Shown: positions 51,867 through 63,728 of the stretch, in pieces
How positions within the stretch are numbered: the first letter of the stretch is position 1
How the letters are laid out: each line of letters starts with the position of its first letter
Assembly: GCA_008729055.1 (NCBI GenBank)
Contig: SDUX01000010.1
Span: forward strand, 1,116,001-1,180,000
Origin: Pyropia haitanensis
Taxonomy: Eukaryota; Rhodophyta; Bangiophyceae; Bangiales; Bangiaceae
Length of the DNA stretch: 64,000 nucleotides
Direction of reading: 5' to 3'
Position numbers and translations under genes: made by a program
Notes under the pieces: generated by a model
What the model saw: only the letters and a program-made list of their open reading frames with translations
Database searches by the model: none
What the model was told of the DNA's origin: nothing

Positions 51867-52960
51867 AACCGCAGATGACCCGCCAATGGCGCCGGATAGC
51901 AGGGGGGTGGCGGCGCGACGGCCTGACACTACTCCCGCGTGACCGTGACGCCGCTGCGCCGCGGGGCCGTACCACACACCCAAACGCGGCTGCTTGACAC
52001 CTCGAGTGCGGACGCTGCCAGTGCCGCCGCACGGGCACCGGCGCGGGTGGAAGGGGCGCGGCCCCACGTGCGGCACGGCGCGGCACAGCACCGGCCCGCC
52101 TGGCTGTCTGTGCGTGCACAGTGGGGACACCGCGGATGTGCGCACCCCGTCCCCCCCCCCGCCTCCGCCACACCAACAAGAAAAAAAAGTAGAACACGCT
52201 GGCTTCCCTGGCCTGGGCATACAGAACAGATTCATTACAGTACAGCCGTGACTTTCTGTTGGACTCCCGCGGCCGCTCCCCGTCCTCCCCACACCCTGAT
52301 TGGACTGGGCCGCTCATTATGCCGTAGTGCATACTGTATGTACACCACCAACCACCTCACGCCGCGCTGCCGACCAGCGCTCGTGGGGTGAGCACCGCCC
52401 GCCACGCCGATGCGGAGGGGGGAGAGAGGGGTGCGGTGGCCAACGCGTCTGGGGAGTGCCCCCCCTCGCGCGTGTCTGGCGATTGGAGAGGGTGTCTGGG
52501 GTGTCGACGACGCCACCCGCCTCCCTCCCCTTTGCTCTCTTGCCCCCCCCGCTGCCGGTTGCCATCCATTCCCACGGGCGGCCGTGGGTGGCAGCCGCCC
52601 CTCCGCCCCCCCCTCAACGGCTGCCGCGTGCCGACTGCCGCGCCCGCCGCGGCTGCAGCGGCCCAGCGCGGCCACCTTGCTGCCGCGCACCTGCCACGCC
52701 GCCACAGCCACTGCCAACGCCTGTGGGCGTCGTCCAGCACACCCGCCGCGTGCAGTGGCGCAGGGTCGACTCGTCCCCGCCCCCGCTGCCTTTGCCCACT
52801 CCCTCCTCCCCTCTCTCTTTCCTCCCCCGCCCGTCTGCTGCCGCTCCCGCCCGCGCCCGCCACTTTGCCAGCTGCCGCCGCCACCGCCGCTGCGCCAGAC
52901 ACCCACCCCCCCCATCGCCGCCCCCCCCGGCGCCTGTGCCCGTTTTGCCTGTGTGCCCCC

Positions 52961-52988
52961 TCTCCTCTCCTCTCCTCTCCCTCTCCCC
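52961..52988 (+). repeat. (TCTCC)n repeat in the probable leader of the dehydrogenase
   Basis: Five or so CTCTC/CTCCT units, about 140 bases before the ATG. Confidence 0.75.
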
Positions 52989-53125
52989 CGTGTGTCGCTC
53001 CGCTTCCCAACCCCTTTCTCCCGTCACCCCTCGCTCCACGCGCCCCCCTTCTCTCTCCCCCCTCCCCCCCTGACACCCCTTCCCCCCACTGCCCTGCCCG
53101 TCGTCCCCGCCCCGCAACGCCGCCG

Positions 53126-54729
53126 ATGCCACTGGCCATGGCGGCGGCGCGGTCCCCGCCGTGGGCGCCATTGCCCGCGCCGGACGGGTGCGCCGTCGGC
53201 GGCCAGCCGCCGCTGCCGCGGCAGCCGCCGCTTCCGGCGCCACCGCTGGGCGACGCCGTCCTACCGCCGCCACCGCCGGTGGCGCCGGCGCCACTCCCAC
53301 CACCGCTGCCGCCTCGCGGCGCGCCCGTCGCTGCCGTGCCGACCACCACGCCCGGTTCCGCTGCCGCGCGTGATGCCGGGCGGCCACCGGCCGCTGCGGG
53401 TGTGGCTGCCTGCGTGCGCGGGGCCACCCCCGCCTCCCCCCCCTGCACCACCGCGCCCCCCCCACCTCCCCCCCCTCCTTTTTACCCCCTCAACGTGGTC
53501 GTCACGGGGGGCAGCTCGGGCATTGGCGCCGCCGCCGTGTCGGCGTTTGCCGCCGCGGGCCACCGCGTCCTCCTCACGTACCTGTCCAACCCGGCGGGCG
53601 CGGCGGGCCTCATCCGCGCGCACCCGGCGGCCGTCGCGGCGGTGTGGCTGGACCAGGGGGACTGGCCGTCGGTGGCGGCGGCGGCGGCGGGGGTGGGCGC
53701 CTGGGCGGGCGCCGCGGGCGTGCAGGTGCTGGTCAACAACGCGGCGCTGGGGAGTGGCACGGTCGGCGCGTACGCCGCGGCGTGGGGGGGAGGGGGGGGG
53801 GGGGGCTGGGCTGGGCGAACAAGGCCGAGGGGGGGGGTGGCCGCGTTATTACCGCCGAGACGCTCGCCGCGGAAGGTGACGCGTGCCTCGGCGTGCCGTT
53901 GGGCGGGCCTGGCGGCGCGGCGGCGGTGGCCGCCACCGCCGCCGCCACCGCCGCCGCCACCGCGTCGGCAGACGACGCGGCGGCCGCGGCGGTACCGCCC
54001 GCGTTGGCGGCCGGCAGCGCGGCGGGGATGGCGGCGCACCTGGCGGCGGTGGCAGCAGAGGTGGACCGTGACACGGCGCTGATGCGGGTCAACGCGCTGG
54101 GGCCGCTGTGGGTGACCCAGGCGCTGCTGCCGCTGCTGCTGGCCGGCGCCGAGCCGCCGCCGCTGCCGGCAGCGGCGGCGGCGGCGCCCCCGCCACGGGC
54201 AGCCGCCGCGGGGGACCCGGGCTGCGTGGCGGCCGCCGTTGCGTGTCCCGACGTGGGCCGCCAGCCGTCCCCCCCGCCCCCTCCCCCCGCGGCGGCCCCC
54301 CACCCCGGCCGCTCGGTGGTGGTGTTTATCGGCTCGGTCGGGGGCTCCTCCGCGGCGGTCTTCCCCGAGTACACCCCCGCGGACCTGATGTCCAAGGCGG
54401 CGCTGACGTACCTGTCCAAGCACCTCGCCGCGGCGCACTCGCACACGGGCGTGGACGTGGTGTGCGTGGCGCCCGGCGCGACCGAGACGGCCATGTTTGC
54501 CGCGTCCACGCTCGGGCCGATGGGCGCCGCGCAGCGCGCCGCGTTTGTTGGCGGGATGCCCAAGGGCCGCCTCATCCAGCCGGTCGACGTTGCCGACGCG
54601 GTGGTGTGGGTGGCCACCGACCCGGCGGGGCGGCTGTTTCACGGCGCCGTCCTGGACGCGAGCATGGGGCTCGGCGTCAGGCCGGGACTGCAGACCGAGG
54701 CGGGGGGGGGGGGTGGGCGACGACACTGA
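53126..54729 (+). CDS. Short-chain dehydrogenase/reductase with unusual catalytic spacing
   Basis: NAD(P)-dependent oxidoreductase of the classical SDR fold, about 534 residues. The ATG at 53126 opens MPLAMAAARSPPWAPLPAPD, followed by some 120 Pro/Ala-rich residues (a possible transit region). The Rossmann start VVVTGGSSGIGAAAVSAFAA (about residue 125) is canonical, and the NNAG motif reads VLVNNAALGSG. A G-run at about 53785-53806 forces a frame change, after which GWANKAE.. and a long Ala-rich insertion precede DTALMRVNALGPLWVTQALL. The catalytic stretch reads VFIGSVGGSS, then EYTPADLMSKAALTYLSKHL: Ser and Tyr keep near-normal spacing, but Tyr and Lys are eight residues apart instead of four. 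The PG motif CVAPGATETAMF is normal. Substrate unknown. The protein ends after a Gly run at 54729. Confidence 0.8.
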
Positions 54730-55419
54730 CGGGGCGGCGCGGGGAGTGGGTGGGTGGGTGGTGGGGGGGGGGGACCATGTGCCGGATGGGGCAGGCATCC
54801 ACCGTCTGTTTTTTGCTTTGTTGTGTTGTATCGCTTGTCGGCTGTTCTTGTGCGTCTGTTATGACCATTTTTGAGGGGGGTAGGGAGGCGGGGGGAGGGG
54901 ACGGGCGCGGGACGGTGTGGTGTGGCGGGTGCCGGCGGCGGCTCAGGCTGGTGTGTACCGTCGCGGCTGGCGGTGGTCGTGACCCGGTGGGCGAGGCGAC
55001 GGGCGAGTGTACAGTCCCTTTAATGTACCGACGTTGTTGCTTGCCTTTTTGGAGGGGGAGGGGAAGGGGATCCGCCTGAATGGCGTGCAGATGTTCCTTG
55101 GTCGGGAATACATCTAGGGGGGGGACCGCGGCGGGCGCAAGAGCCAGACCGAGCGGGGGGGGGGGGTGCGCTACGCAGCCGCATGCCAGGCCGATGCCGC
55201 ACTGCGCGACGGGGAAATAGAGTGGAAGGAGAGGAACGTGCAGGGGCACACACAAAAAACACAAGACACACCCACACCCACACCCACATCGCGTAACCAA
55301 ACAACCGCAAACAACAGATGAACCAGAGAAGCGAAAACAGCAAGACGACCGCACCGCCGCCACGCCGACACCACGCATCCCGCCCAAGGCACGCGCGCAC
55401 GAGCGGCGCGGGGCGGTGG
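54730..55419. other. Convergent 3' region of the dehydrogenase and bZIP genes
   Basis: T/G-rich sequence at 54805-54870 (+) and the reverse, T/G-rich on the - strand at about 55245-55330, look like the two transcript ends. (CACACC)n-like repeats lie near 55260-55290. No gene. Confidence 0.5.
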
Positions 55420-57770
55420 TCAAGACAGCGACATACCGTCCGACCCCTGCTGCCACGACTTGACGCCCATCCCTGGCGGGGGCCCCGGTAGCGCCCCCCC
55501 CGGCAGGCCGGCGGCAACGCCGCCCGCAATGGGCGGCACCGCCCCCCCCAGGTCGCTGAGCCGCCCCTTGAGCCGCTCATTCTCCTCCCGCAGTTTCGCC
55601 ACCTCTGCCGCCGCCTTCTTCTCCGCCGTCTCGACCGCCTTGAGCTCCGTCTCCAGCTCATCCGTGTACTGCCGACGGTACACTCGCGACACGGCCGCCG
55701 ACTGGCGGTTGAGCTGCAGCCGCCGCTTGTAGCGCAGCTCCGACAGCTGCTGCAGGCTCATCTCCGAGCCGCTCACCTCCGCGGCCATCCGCGCACGCTT
55801 GGCCGACGCGATCGCCGCGTCGTTTTCCGCCTGCTTTTTTCGCTTGCGGTCCTTGGAAAAGTCATTGGCGAGCCGCCGCGCGCGCTCCCGCGCGCGCTCC
55901 AGCGCAGACGACGGGGGGCCCGCCGTGGGAGGGTGCTGCGACCGCAGCAGGTCCGCCTCGTCCCCGTCAGATGAGTGGCTGTGCTCCCCGCTGGCACCGT
56001 CGACGGCAGCGGCAGGGCCGCCCCCGGCTGCCGGCGCGGCCGCCGCCGCCCCGGCGCCCGCCGGGCGATGGCCAGCGGCAGCGGCGGCGGCAGAGGCGGC
56101 GGCCGCCGCTGCTGCCGCCGCAGACGCGGCCGCCGACGTGGCTGCCCCCGCCACGGGCGCCCGCAGCCGGCCACCCGGGGGTGACGGCCCGCCCGCGGGG
56201 CGCCGCCCCCGGCCCACCCCCTTTGGCGCACTGTCCTCCGGCGCCGTTGGCAGCGGTGGCCGCTGCCGCCGGTCAAAAGCAGACGCCCCGGCCGGCACCG
56301 GGTGGTGCCCCGCGCCAGGCGGAACGCCTGCCAGTGTGGCCACTGCCGCCGCCGTCGCTGCCGCTGCAGCGGCCCCGTCACCGCTATCCGCCGCCGGTGG
56401 GCGCTGCCCATAGGGTGCGTACATGGGGTGGAGCCCCCCGCGGAGGGGCGCCGGCCCGAGCATGCCAGCCGACGTGAGCGGCGCCACAGGCACGTCCGCC
56501 GGGCGGGCAAAGGCGCCCATCGCGTTGGCGGTGCGGGCCGCTTCGGGGTCCAACAGCGTCGCGCCCGCCGACAGGCGCAGCGGACCGGGGCCCCCCATCG
56601 GCGCGCCCGCCGCCGCGCCCGGCTGCGGCTGCGACGCGTCAGGTCGCATGGGCGGGAGGACCGGCAGCGACGTCGGCAACGCCCCGCCCCCTGTCGGGTG
56701 CTGCAAGGGTGGTGGTGCCAGCGCCGCCGTAGATGCCGGTGGAGGCGGCGCGGCTGCCGCCGCTGCTGTCGTCGAGGCCGCCCCAGCCGGTGGCTGCGAC
56801 GGTGGTGGGGCCTGCGACACGGGCGGCGCCTGCGAGGCGGGAGGTGCACCAGCCGCCTGCTGGTCGTACGCCCCCCCAGCGCTCCCGCCAACGCCACCCC
56901 CCCCCCGGGCGCCAGAGGCGGCTTGGACGGCTCCACAAACGAGTAGAGCGTCGCTGGTGGGCGGGGCGTCGGGAAGGACATCAGCCCCGGGGCGCCCAGC
57001 GGCAGCGGAGAGGTGCGCCCCCCCCCTACCTGGGAGTGGTGCCACAACCGCGGGGACTGGCTATAGACGCCAACCGCCGGGAAGGGCGACTGCACCGTCA
57101 TGTTGCTCACAAGCGGGGAGAGGAGGGGCGGGAAGTCCCCCCGCGTCGGGCCGGGCGACAAGCCCGTGAGGCCAGGCGTAAAGCCGAGGCCACCCAGCAT
57201 GCCCATGCCGCCTACCATGCCGTACGGCCCCCCCCCGCTGCCGCTGCCGCTGCCCACGCCGCCAAGGCCGCCCAGGCTGCCACCGCCGCTGCCCACTGCC
57301 AGCGGGGAGTAGGAAAAGAGATTGTACGGGCCGGCCGTTGAGCTGGACAGCGGCTGTGCCGCGGATGCCATTGACGCCAGCAGTTGCGAGTCGGGCGCCG
57401 AGGGCGTACCGCCGAGACCGCCGCCACCACCACCCCCGCCTCCACCGCCCGTCAAGGACGCAATACTCGCTGGCTTGGGAAGTTCAAGCTTGGGGGTGGA
57501 CAGCTTCTTGGCAGGCAGCGACGGACCCGGCGTGGCGCCGTCCATGCACGTCCCCCCAGACCCGTTGTCAGCGCCCGCAGCAGCCGCGGCAGCGCTGTCG
57601 GCCAGCAGGGGCGCGCCAGCACCGGCGGGCGCGTCGGCGGTGGGCGCGTCACCTCCCCCCCCAACTCCCCCGGCGGCGGCGGCGTCCCCTCCAGCACGGG
57701 ATTGACTCCCGCCGCCAGGTAAGTCGTCTGGGAGCTCCAGCGCGGGAGTGCGGCGGGCCGCGGTGCTCAT
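55420..57770 (-). CDS. bZIP transcription factor, one frameshift
   Basis: Nuclear, dimeric DNA-binding factor of about 783 residues. The ATG at 57770 opens MSTAARRTPALELPDDLPGG. A long Ser/Pro/Gly-rich region has short conserved-looking islands (AKKLSTPKLELPKPASIASL, LFSYSPLAVGSG, FPPLLSPLVSNMTVQSPFPA). A frame change is required in the C-run at about 56899-56909, as the first frame turns Arg-rich there while the next stays Ala/Pro/Gln-rich. Near the C-terminus a basic region KRRLQLNRQSAAVSRVYRRQ has the N-x7-R signature (Asn and Arg spaced as in bZIP proteins). Leucine-zipper heptads follow, through LETELKAVETAEKKAAAEVA and LREENERLKGRLSDL. A preceding helix is rich in Lys/Arg (DRKRKKQAENDAAIASAKRA). 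The extra Ala-Val in the basic region (SAAVSR) is as in plant and algal bZIPs. Targets unknown. Confidence 0.82.
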
Positions 57771-60700
57771 CGTGCACGGTCCCAGGGGGGGGGGTGGACA
57801 GATACGAGCAAAGGCGGTACACAAGGCAACGCACACTCAAGCACAGGCACGTGTTGTCACGCCGACGCACCGCTGGCCACCCTGGTAATGAGGCGGACCA
57901 ACGAGGTACAAGCTGAGTGCCAGATCGGCAACAATGACACTGCTCCTCTCACAACCGCACGCCACACACAAAGGAAAAAAGAGAGAAAAAAACGCGGGCC
58001 AGACAAAAACAGTGCAGCCGCAACTTCCGTGTCCCGGCCCCCCACCGAGACGCACCGCAGCAACGTCGTCAGCCCCCCCCCCCCCCCCCCCCCCACCAAG
58101 CCCACCCCCCCACACCCCTCCCACCCCCCTCCCACCCCCCCAAACTGGCCTCCAATGCGCTGTGGCGATGCAATGCCAGCACCGTCCCGCCGGGGAACGC
58201 AGCCTGTTGCCCAACACGGCGGCGCTGCAGGGGCGGAGCACGAGCAGGCGGCGGGAGCGCGGGCTCGGTCGGAAGCGCGCCGACAGCGATGACCCGCGTG
58301 GACAGCGATGAAGGCGGGGGGTGCGCTGGACCGGGCCGCCACCGCCGTCCGCGTCGGCCGCGCGCAGGTGGGCGCCAAATGACCACAGCGTGGGGGCGTC
58401 CACGGGCGCGCGCGGGGGGGGTGCGCGGCGGGGGGTGCGCGCGCGCGCACCCGCGGCGGGGGTCACGCGCGCCGCGTCACGGACCCCACACACCCCCCCC
58501 CCCTGCGCGTGCACAACCAGAGGGGCGCGTCGTCATGGGAAAAACCTGGCCGCCAACGACGCCCCTCCGTGGGCCTTGCTGGCGCCCCGCGTGTGGTGTG
58601 CGAGCGAGCACCGTGTTTTGGGCTCGCGCGCGCCGCGGCGAGCGCCGGCGGCGGCGGGGTGGAAAGCAATCTGCGCGCGTCTCTCTTTTTTTTTACAGCG
58701 GCGGGGACCCCCCGCACGTGGTCTCGGCCGGCCCGCCTCGCACACGAAATTTCAACCGACGCCCTGCTTGCCATTCACGGAAAGATGCGGTCTGCGCGAC
58801 TCATCGTGATGTCCCCACCTCGCGTGGATGCCGTCTGCCGCGGTGGAAGCCGTGGGTGTAGGGAGGGGGGAGGCCTGACAGTCGCGACGCCACCAATCAT
58901 CCTTGGTTAATGCTGAATTGCGGCAGGGTCTGTCTCTGCTGCTAGTCATTTAAGTCACGTGGTGGTCGCAATCAGCTCGCATGACTTTGGATTGTGGCAC
59001 TGCTGACAACCGAACAAGTCACCACTCAATGAGGTGGCCCTCCCAACAGTATGCCAGGTCAGATTACGGTTCAAAATCGTATTCAGTGTGACAGGCTGGT
59101 GGTGTCCTAATTGTATTTTGGACTGGTTCCATGTCAGTCTTCTAGCAGCCTGACTAGCGGTGCGTCCCGCGCAGACAAAGGTGGAGACCGTCAGAACCGA
59201 CGCCGCCCGGCGCGGCGCACCCGCCGTCCGCTTTGGCCGTCATGGCTACCAGCCGCCGCCGCCGCGGAGGAGGGCAGGCTGCCCCACGGCGCGCCGCCGC
59301 GGAGCAAAGGAACTGGGGGCGGCGAGGGAGCGGGCAACCGCGGCGCAACGGCAGCCGCGTCACGAGCGGCAGCCGCGGCCGCCGCCCGCTGAGGGGCCGG
59401 GGGGGGGCGCCTCCCCAACCGCAACCGACCCGCCGCCGCCGACGCGGCGCGGCGTGGCGCGTGCGGCCGCCGGCCGGCAGCCGCCGCCGCCAGCGCGCCG
59501 CCCGCCGGGCGGCGTCGGCGGTCGCCAGCGCCGCCGCCCCGCCGGCCCGCCGGCGCGGCCACTCGCGGCGCGCGCGCGGCGGCAGCCGCGGGACGCGCTG
59601 CCGGCGGCGGGGTGGGGCGTGACCCGCCGCCACCGCGCGCGGCCACGCTCTCCGTGACGGGGAGCGTGGGGGGGGGGGGGGGGGGGGGGTGGCGACCGCG
59701 CCGACGCCGCGGGGTGCGCGCCCGGCGACCGGCCGCCGCCGACGGCGGTGGGGTGAGGCGGCGGGGCATCCGGCGGTGGCGGCCGCCGCGGCTGCCGCCG
59801 ACGGCGTTGGCCACTTCCGCGGCGGGCCGCCCCGTCCCCGTGCCAAGTCCGCCCACCCTAGACGGGGTGCCGGCGGGTGGTGGATTGATTGGCGGGGGCC
59901 GCCGCGTGCCGCGGCGACGCCCCGCCTACTCGCGGCGGCACCACGTGCGCGTCTCTGCTGGCCGCCGCGTCGACCGCTGCGGCCGCGGCCGCTCCCCCCC
60001 CCCCCCCCCACCACCGCTGTCGCCGCCGTCATCGCCGCCGCCGCGTCGCGACCAGCGACGCGCCGCCGGGCCAAGCCGCACACGCCGCGCCGCCGCAACG
60101 GCCGCTCGATAGGGCGGCAGCACCGCGGCGGCGCGGCTGGGCGCGAGACGACCCGCGGGGCGCCTCCACCCCGCCGCACGGCCGCGCTCGCCGCGTGGCG
60201 GCCGGTCCTCCTCCGTGCGCCCCCCAACGGTCCACCCGGTGTGCACCCACCCACCGTCGTACGCACCCCCCCAGCGAGGTGGTTTTCCACACGGACGTAC
60301 GGCGGCCGGGTGCGCCGCGCCCATGGCGCGGCCCCAGCACGGGCGGGTCAGCGCCGGGTCCATGGCGCGGGCGGCGTTCTCGCATCGGCCAAAAGGAGCA
60401 GGCGATGCCACGACAGCACGTGGCTCGATGAGCGCAGCGCGTCGGCGTAGAGGGCGAGTGGGCGGTGACCAGCTGGTCACGCCCGTCCAGCCCCCCCGCG
60501 CCGTCGACGCCTTGGCGTGTAGCGCACAGCCGGCCGACTCGGACGCCCCCATCTGTCGGCCTTTATCAGCCCCACTGGAATACACCCGTGGGAGCTGTCT
60601 GAGAGAGCAGGACATGTGTGGTTCGTGGGTGCTTTTTGGGAGAATTGTGACTTGGTGTGGTGGATCACCGACGCAGCCCCCTCGCCATCGAGATCCCATC

Positions 60701-60923
60701 GGGCTGTTGCCGGTGCACACCGGGACAGGCTCCACGGCCGCGACAGCGGCCGGCGCGGCTGCGCGTCCCGCGGCAGAGCCCGACGCGGACGGACTCGCGG
60801 CAACGCGTCCCCCCCCCCCCCCCGCCGTTCCCCCCCCCCCCCCCTCCCCTATCCCCACCGTTCTACACGCCACCCGCTCCCTCTTTCCCTCAACGCAGAC
60901 GCACCGCTCAGCCGGCACAGACA
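57771..60923. other. 3.1-kb divergent region between bZIP and kinase genes
   Basis: No recognisable gene. It contains a C run at 58075-58094, an AT-richer stretch at 58900-59150, and an extremely GC-rich block at 59230-60300 that reads open in several frames with Arg/Ala/Pro content on both strands, so a low-complexity gene there cannot be excluded. The last 130 bases before 60924 are C/T-rich and serve as the likely kinase leader. Confidence 0.4.
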
Positions 60924-61283
60924 ATGGCGACCATGCCCCCCGCCCCCCCCCCCCCGGCACCCGCCGCCGCCTACGTTGGCGGCGTCGTCCCCGCTGGCGG
61001 GGCTGCCGGCGGCACCCGCCGCGGCGGCCCGGGTCGCCACCGCCGCCGCTGCCGCCTGACTACCCCTGCCACCCGCCGCCGCCGCCCGCCGCTGCCCGCT
61101 GCTGACCGCCCCGCCGCCGCGACGGGCGCCGCCGCCGCCCCACCGGCCGGCTGCCACCGCCGCCGGCCGCCGCCGGTCGCGTCGGCTGGGCCGCCGCCGC
61201 CGCCGCCGCCGCCGCCGTCACCGCCGCCGTCACCGCCGCCACCGTCGGGGAGACTCGTGTTGCCCGACGAGGCAGCGGTTGGT

Positions 61284-61322
<39 letters not shown>

Positions 61323-61456
61323 TCACCACCATCACCGCCTGGCACGCTTGCCAGGGGGACGGTGCTGGACGGCCCCGCCGGCGCGTACGCCATTGATGGT
61401 GTCCTGGGTGTGGGCGGCGGCGCCACCACCTACGCCGCCACCGTCGTCCGCGTCGG

Positions 61457-61497
<41 letters not shown>

Positions 61498-61765
61498 TCG
61501 GCGGCGCGGTGGCAATGGCGGCGGCGGCGGCGGCTGGGGCACCCCCCCCCACCCCCCTGCCGTGGTCCCCCCCCCCCCAGCGCGGCCCGGCGCCGCCGTC
61601 GCCGTCGGCACGGCGGTGGCGGTCAAGGCGCTGCCGCTTCGTGGCCTGCCCGGCTGGGCCGCCCTCGACCTGTTCCGCCGGGAGGCGGCGCTCCTCGCGT
61701 CTGTCGCGCACCCGCGCATCCCGGCGTACGTTGACGCGTTTGCGGCCGAGGCGGCGGTGCCGCCG

Positions 61766-61799
<34 letters not shown>

Positions 61800-63413
61800 G
61801 GGGGGGGGGGGGGGGGCGGTGGGCGGGACGCGGGGGGGCAGGGGGGGGGGGACCTAACGTACGTGCTCGTCCAGGCCGCCGCGCCGGGGGTATCCCTGGA
61901 CGCGCTGCTGCGGGGGGGGGGGCGCCTCGACGTTGCCGAGGTGTGCGCGCTCCTCCGGCAGCTGCTGGGCGTCGCGGACTACCTCGGGCGGCTGGCGCCG
62001 CCGGTCGTCCACCGGGACATCAAGCCGCAGAATGTGGTTGTCGCGCTGGGCGCGCCGCGGCCCAGCGGCGGGGATGGGGGTGGTGGCGGTGGCGGTGGTG
62101 GCGGTGACGGTGACGGCAGCGGGCTGTCGGCGACGCTCGTGGACTGGGGCTCCGTCACCGCCGGCTGGGCCGCCGACGCGGCCGGCGGCGGCGGCGGCGG
62201 CGGCGGTGACGGCGGCGGCGGCGGCTCGGCGCCGACCGTTGCCGGCACCTTTGGCTACATGGCGCCCGAGCAGCTGCGCGGCGCCGTCGACGGCCGCGCC
62301 GACCTCTACGCCATTGGCGCAACGGTGCTGGCGGCGCTGACGGGCGTGCCGCCCGCGTCGCTCCCGTCGCGGCGGCTGCGGGTGGACGTGGCCGCCGCGG
62401 TTGCCGCCGGCGGGCCGTCGTCGGCGACGCGCGCGGCGCTGGTGGACGTCCTCCAGACGCTCCTCGAGCCCGCCCCAGAGGACCGCTACCCGACCGCCGC
62501 CGCCGCGCTCGCCGCCCTCGACGACGCGCTCGCGCGGCCGCTGTCGGCGCTGCCGCCACGGGCGGGGGGGTGGCCGCCGGCGGCGGCGGCGGCGGCGGCG
62601 GCCGCGGGTGGGCGGTTGGCGCCCGTAGGCACCCCCGGCGCCCCCCCCCCGCGGCGGCCGCCCGGGACGACCGTGGTGGTGGACCGCGACGCGACCTCCC
62701 TCACCATCACCATCCCGTCGACCGTGTCGGGGGCGCTCGTCTCGACGGCCGCGTTCACCACCGTGTGGGGCGTCGCGATTGGCGCCTTTACCGCGTCGGC
62801 GGTGGCGGCGGCCGCGCCGGTGGCGGCGCTGTTTAGCGTCCCGTTTTGGGTGGCGGGGGGGGACCTCGCCCGCAAGACCGCCGCCCTCCTGCCGGCGACG
62901 ACCACCCTCTCGCTCCGCCGCGGTGGCACCGACGATGGCGACGGCGACGGCGACGACGCGGCCCGCCGGCCCGGCTTTGTGCTGACCACCGTGGGGGTGG
63001 GGCGGGGGGGGGACGCCGCCGCCGTGCGGGGGGGCCTCGACGGGCTGGTGGTGCGGGTGGAGCCGCCCCCGCCGGGCGTGCCGCTCCTGGCGGGCAGCGC
63101 CGCGGTCGACGGGCACGACGACGGGTGGCTGCCGGGTGCGGCGGCAGGCGCCGACGCCGCCGCCGCCGACGGCGGCCGCGCCATCGTTGGCGGCTGGGCC
63201 AGCGGGGCGGCCCGCAGCCGCCGGCCGGGCACGACGGGCGCGGCGGTAGCGGCGGGCGGTGGTGGTGGTGGTGGTGGTGGTGGTGGCGGCGGGGAGCTCC
63301 TGCTCGTCGAGGCGGACGGCACGGCGCACGCGTTTGGGGCGGCGCTGTCGGCGCGGGAAAAGGCGTACGTGGCGGCAACGGTCGCGGCGTTTTTGGCCGA
63401 GCCCAGCCCGTGA
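60924..63413 (+). CDS. Serine/threonine kinase with cyanobacterial-style C-terminus
   Basis: About 829 residues from the ATG at 60924 (ACAATGG, MATMPPAPPPPAPAAAYVGG). The Pro/Ala-rich start could be a transit peptide. The kinase has a Gly loop VLGVGGGATTYAA, then a polyPro insertion. Its Lys (VAVKALPLRG) and C-helix (FRREAALLASVAHP) lie in another frame at 61562-61850, between a C-run (61567-61579) and G-runs (61798-61852), so two compensating frame changes are needed. Next come HRDIKPQNVVV (residue about 363) and VDWGS in place of DFG, with APEQLRG and ADLYAIGATVLAAL. After the kinase, a region typical of cyanobacterial Ser/Thr kinases follows: SLTITIP, then two hydrophobic segments near SALVSTAAFTTVWGVAIGAF-like sequence and AAPVAALFSVPFWVAGGDLA, then TTLSL. 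It is probably an active, membrane-tethered kinase, perhaps plastidial. Substrates unknown. Confidence 0.8.
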
Positions 63414-63728
63414 GCGGGGGGGGCACTGGCGGGTGGGCAGCGAGAGGGGAGGGGGGGGACGACTTGTTGGGCAGTGGGGAGCGAGTGGTGGCGCGCCGGG
63501 TTCCGCCGTACGGCTGCGGCTGCCCCGTGCGCACAAGCAGAGCAACAGATGGGCGGGCGGCCGCCGCGCGGAAACCAGGTGTGCACCGGCTTGCAGCTAC
63601 TTGGTCGAACCCTGCAGGGTTGGCAACCGTGGCACTCTCCAACCAGGGACGGGGTGTGCTCTCCCGCCGCTGCCCTTCACGCCACCCCCCGCCTATTCCC
63701 TACCCGCCGCGCCATAGCAGTCTCCACG
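63414..63728. other. Intergenic region after the kinase gene
   Basis: G-rich for about 80 bases, then balanced sequence. No T-rich end signal as clear as in other genes. No gene seen. Confidence 0.4.

Larger units (their letters stand above)
51036..53125. other. Intergenic region with microsatellites
   Basis: No gene is supported. It contains a G run at 51115-51132, the CCA/CCG repeat at 51715-51866 and a pyrimidine-rich approach to the dehydrogenase ATG at 53126 (C/T tracts 52790-53100), which is probably its leader and promoter. Confidence 0.4.

Noticed and set aside
51481..51942. Histidine-rich protein that could bind metal
   Set aside because: The His run is only one reading frame of the CCA/CCG microsatellite; other frames give Pro or Thr runs and no start or end signal fits.
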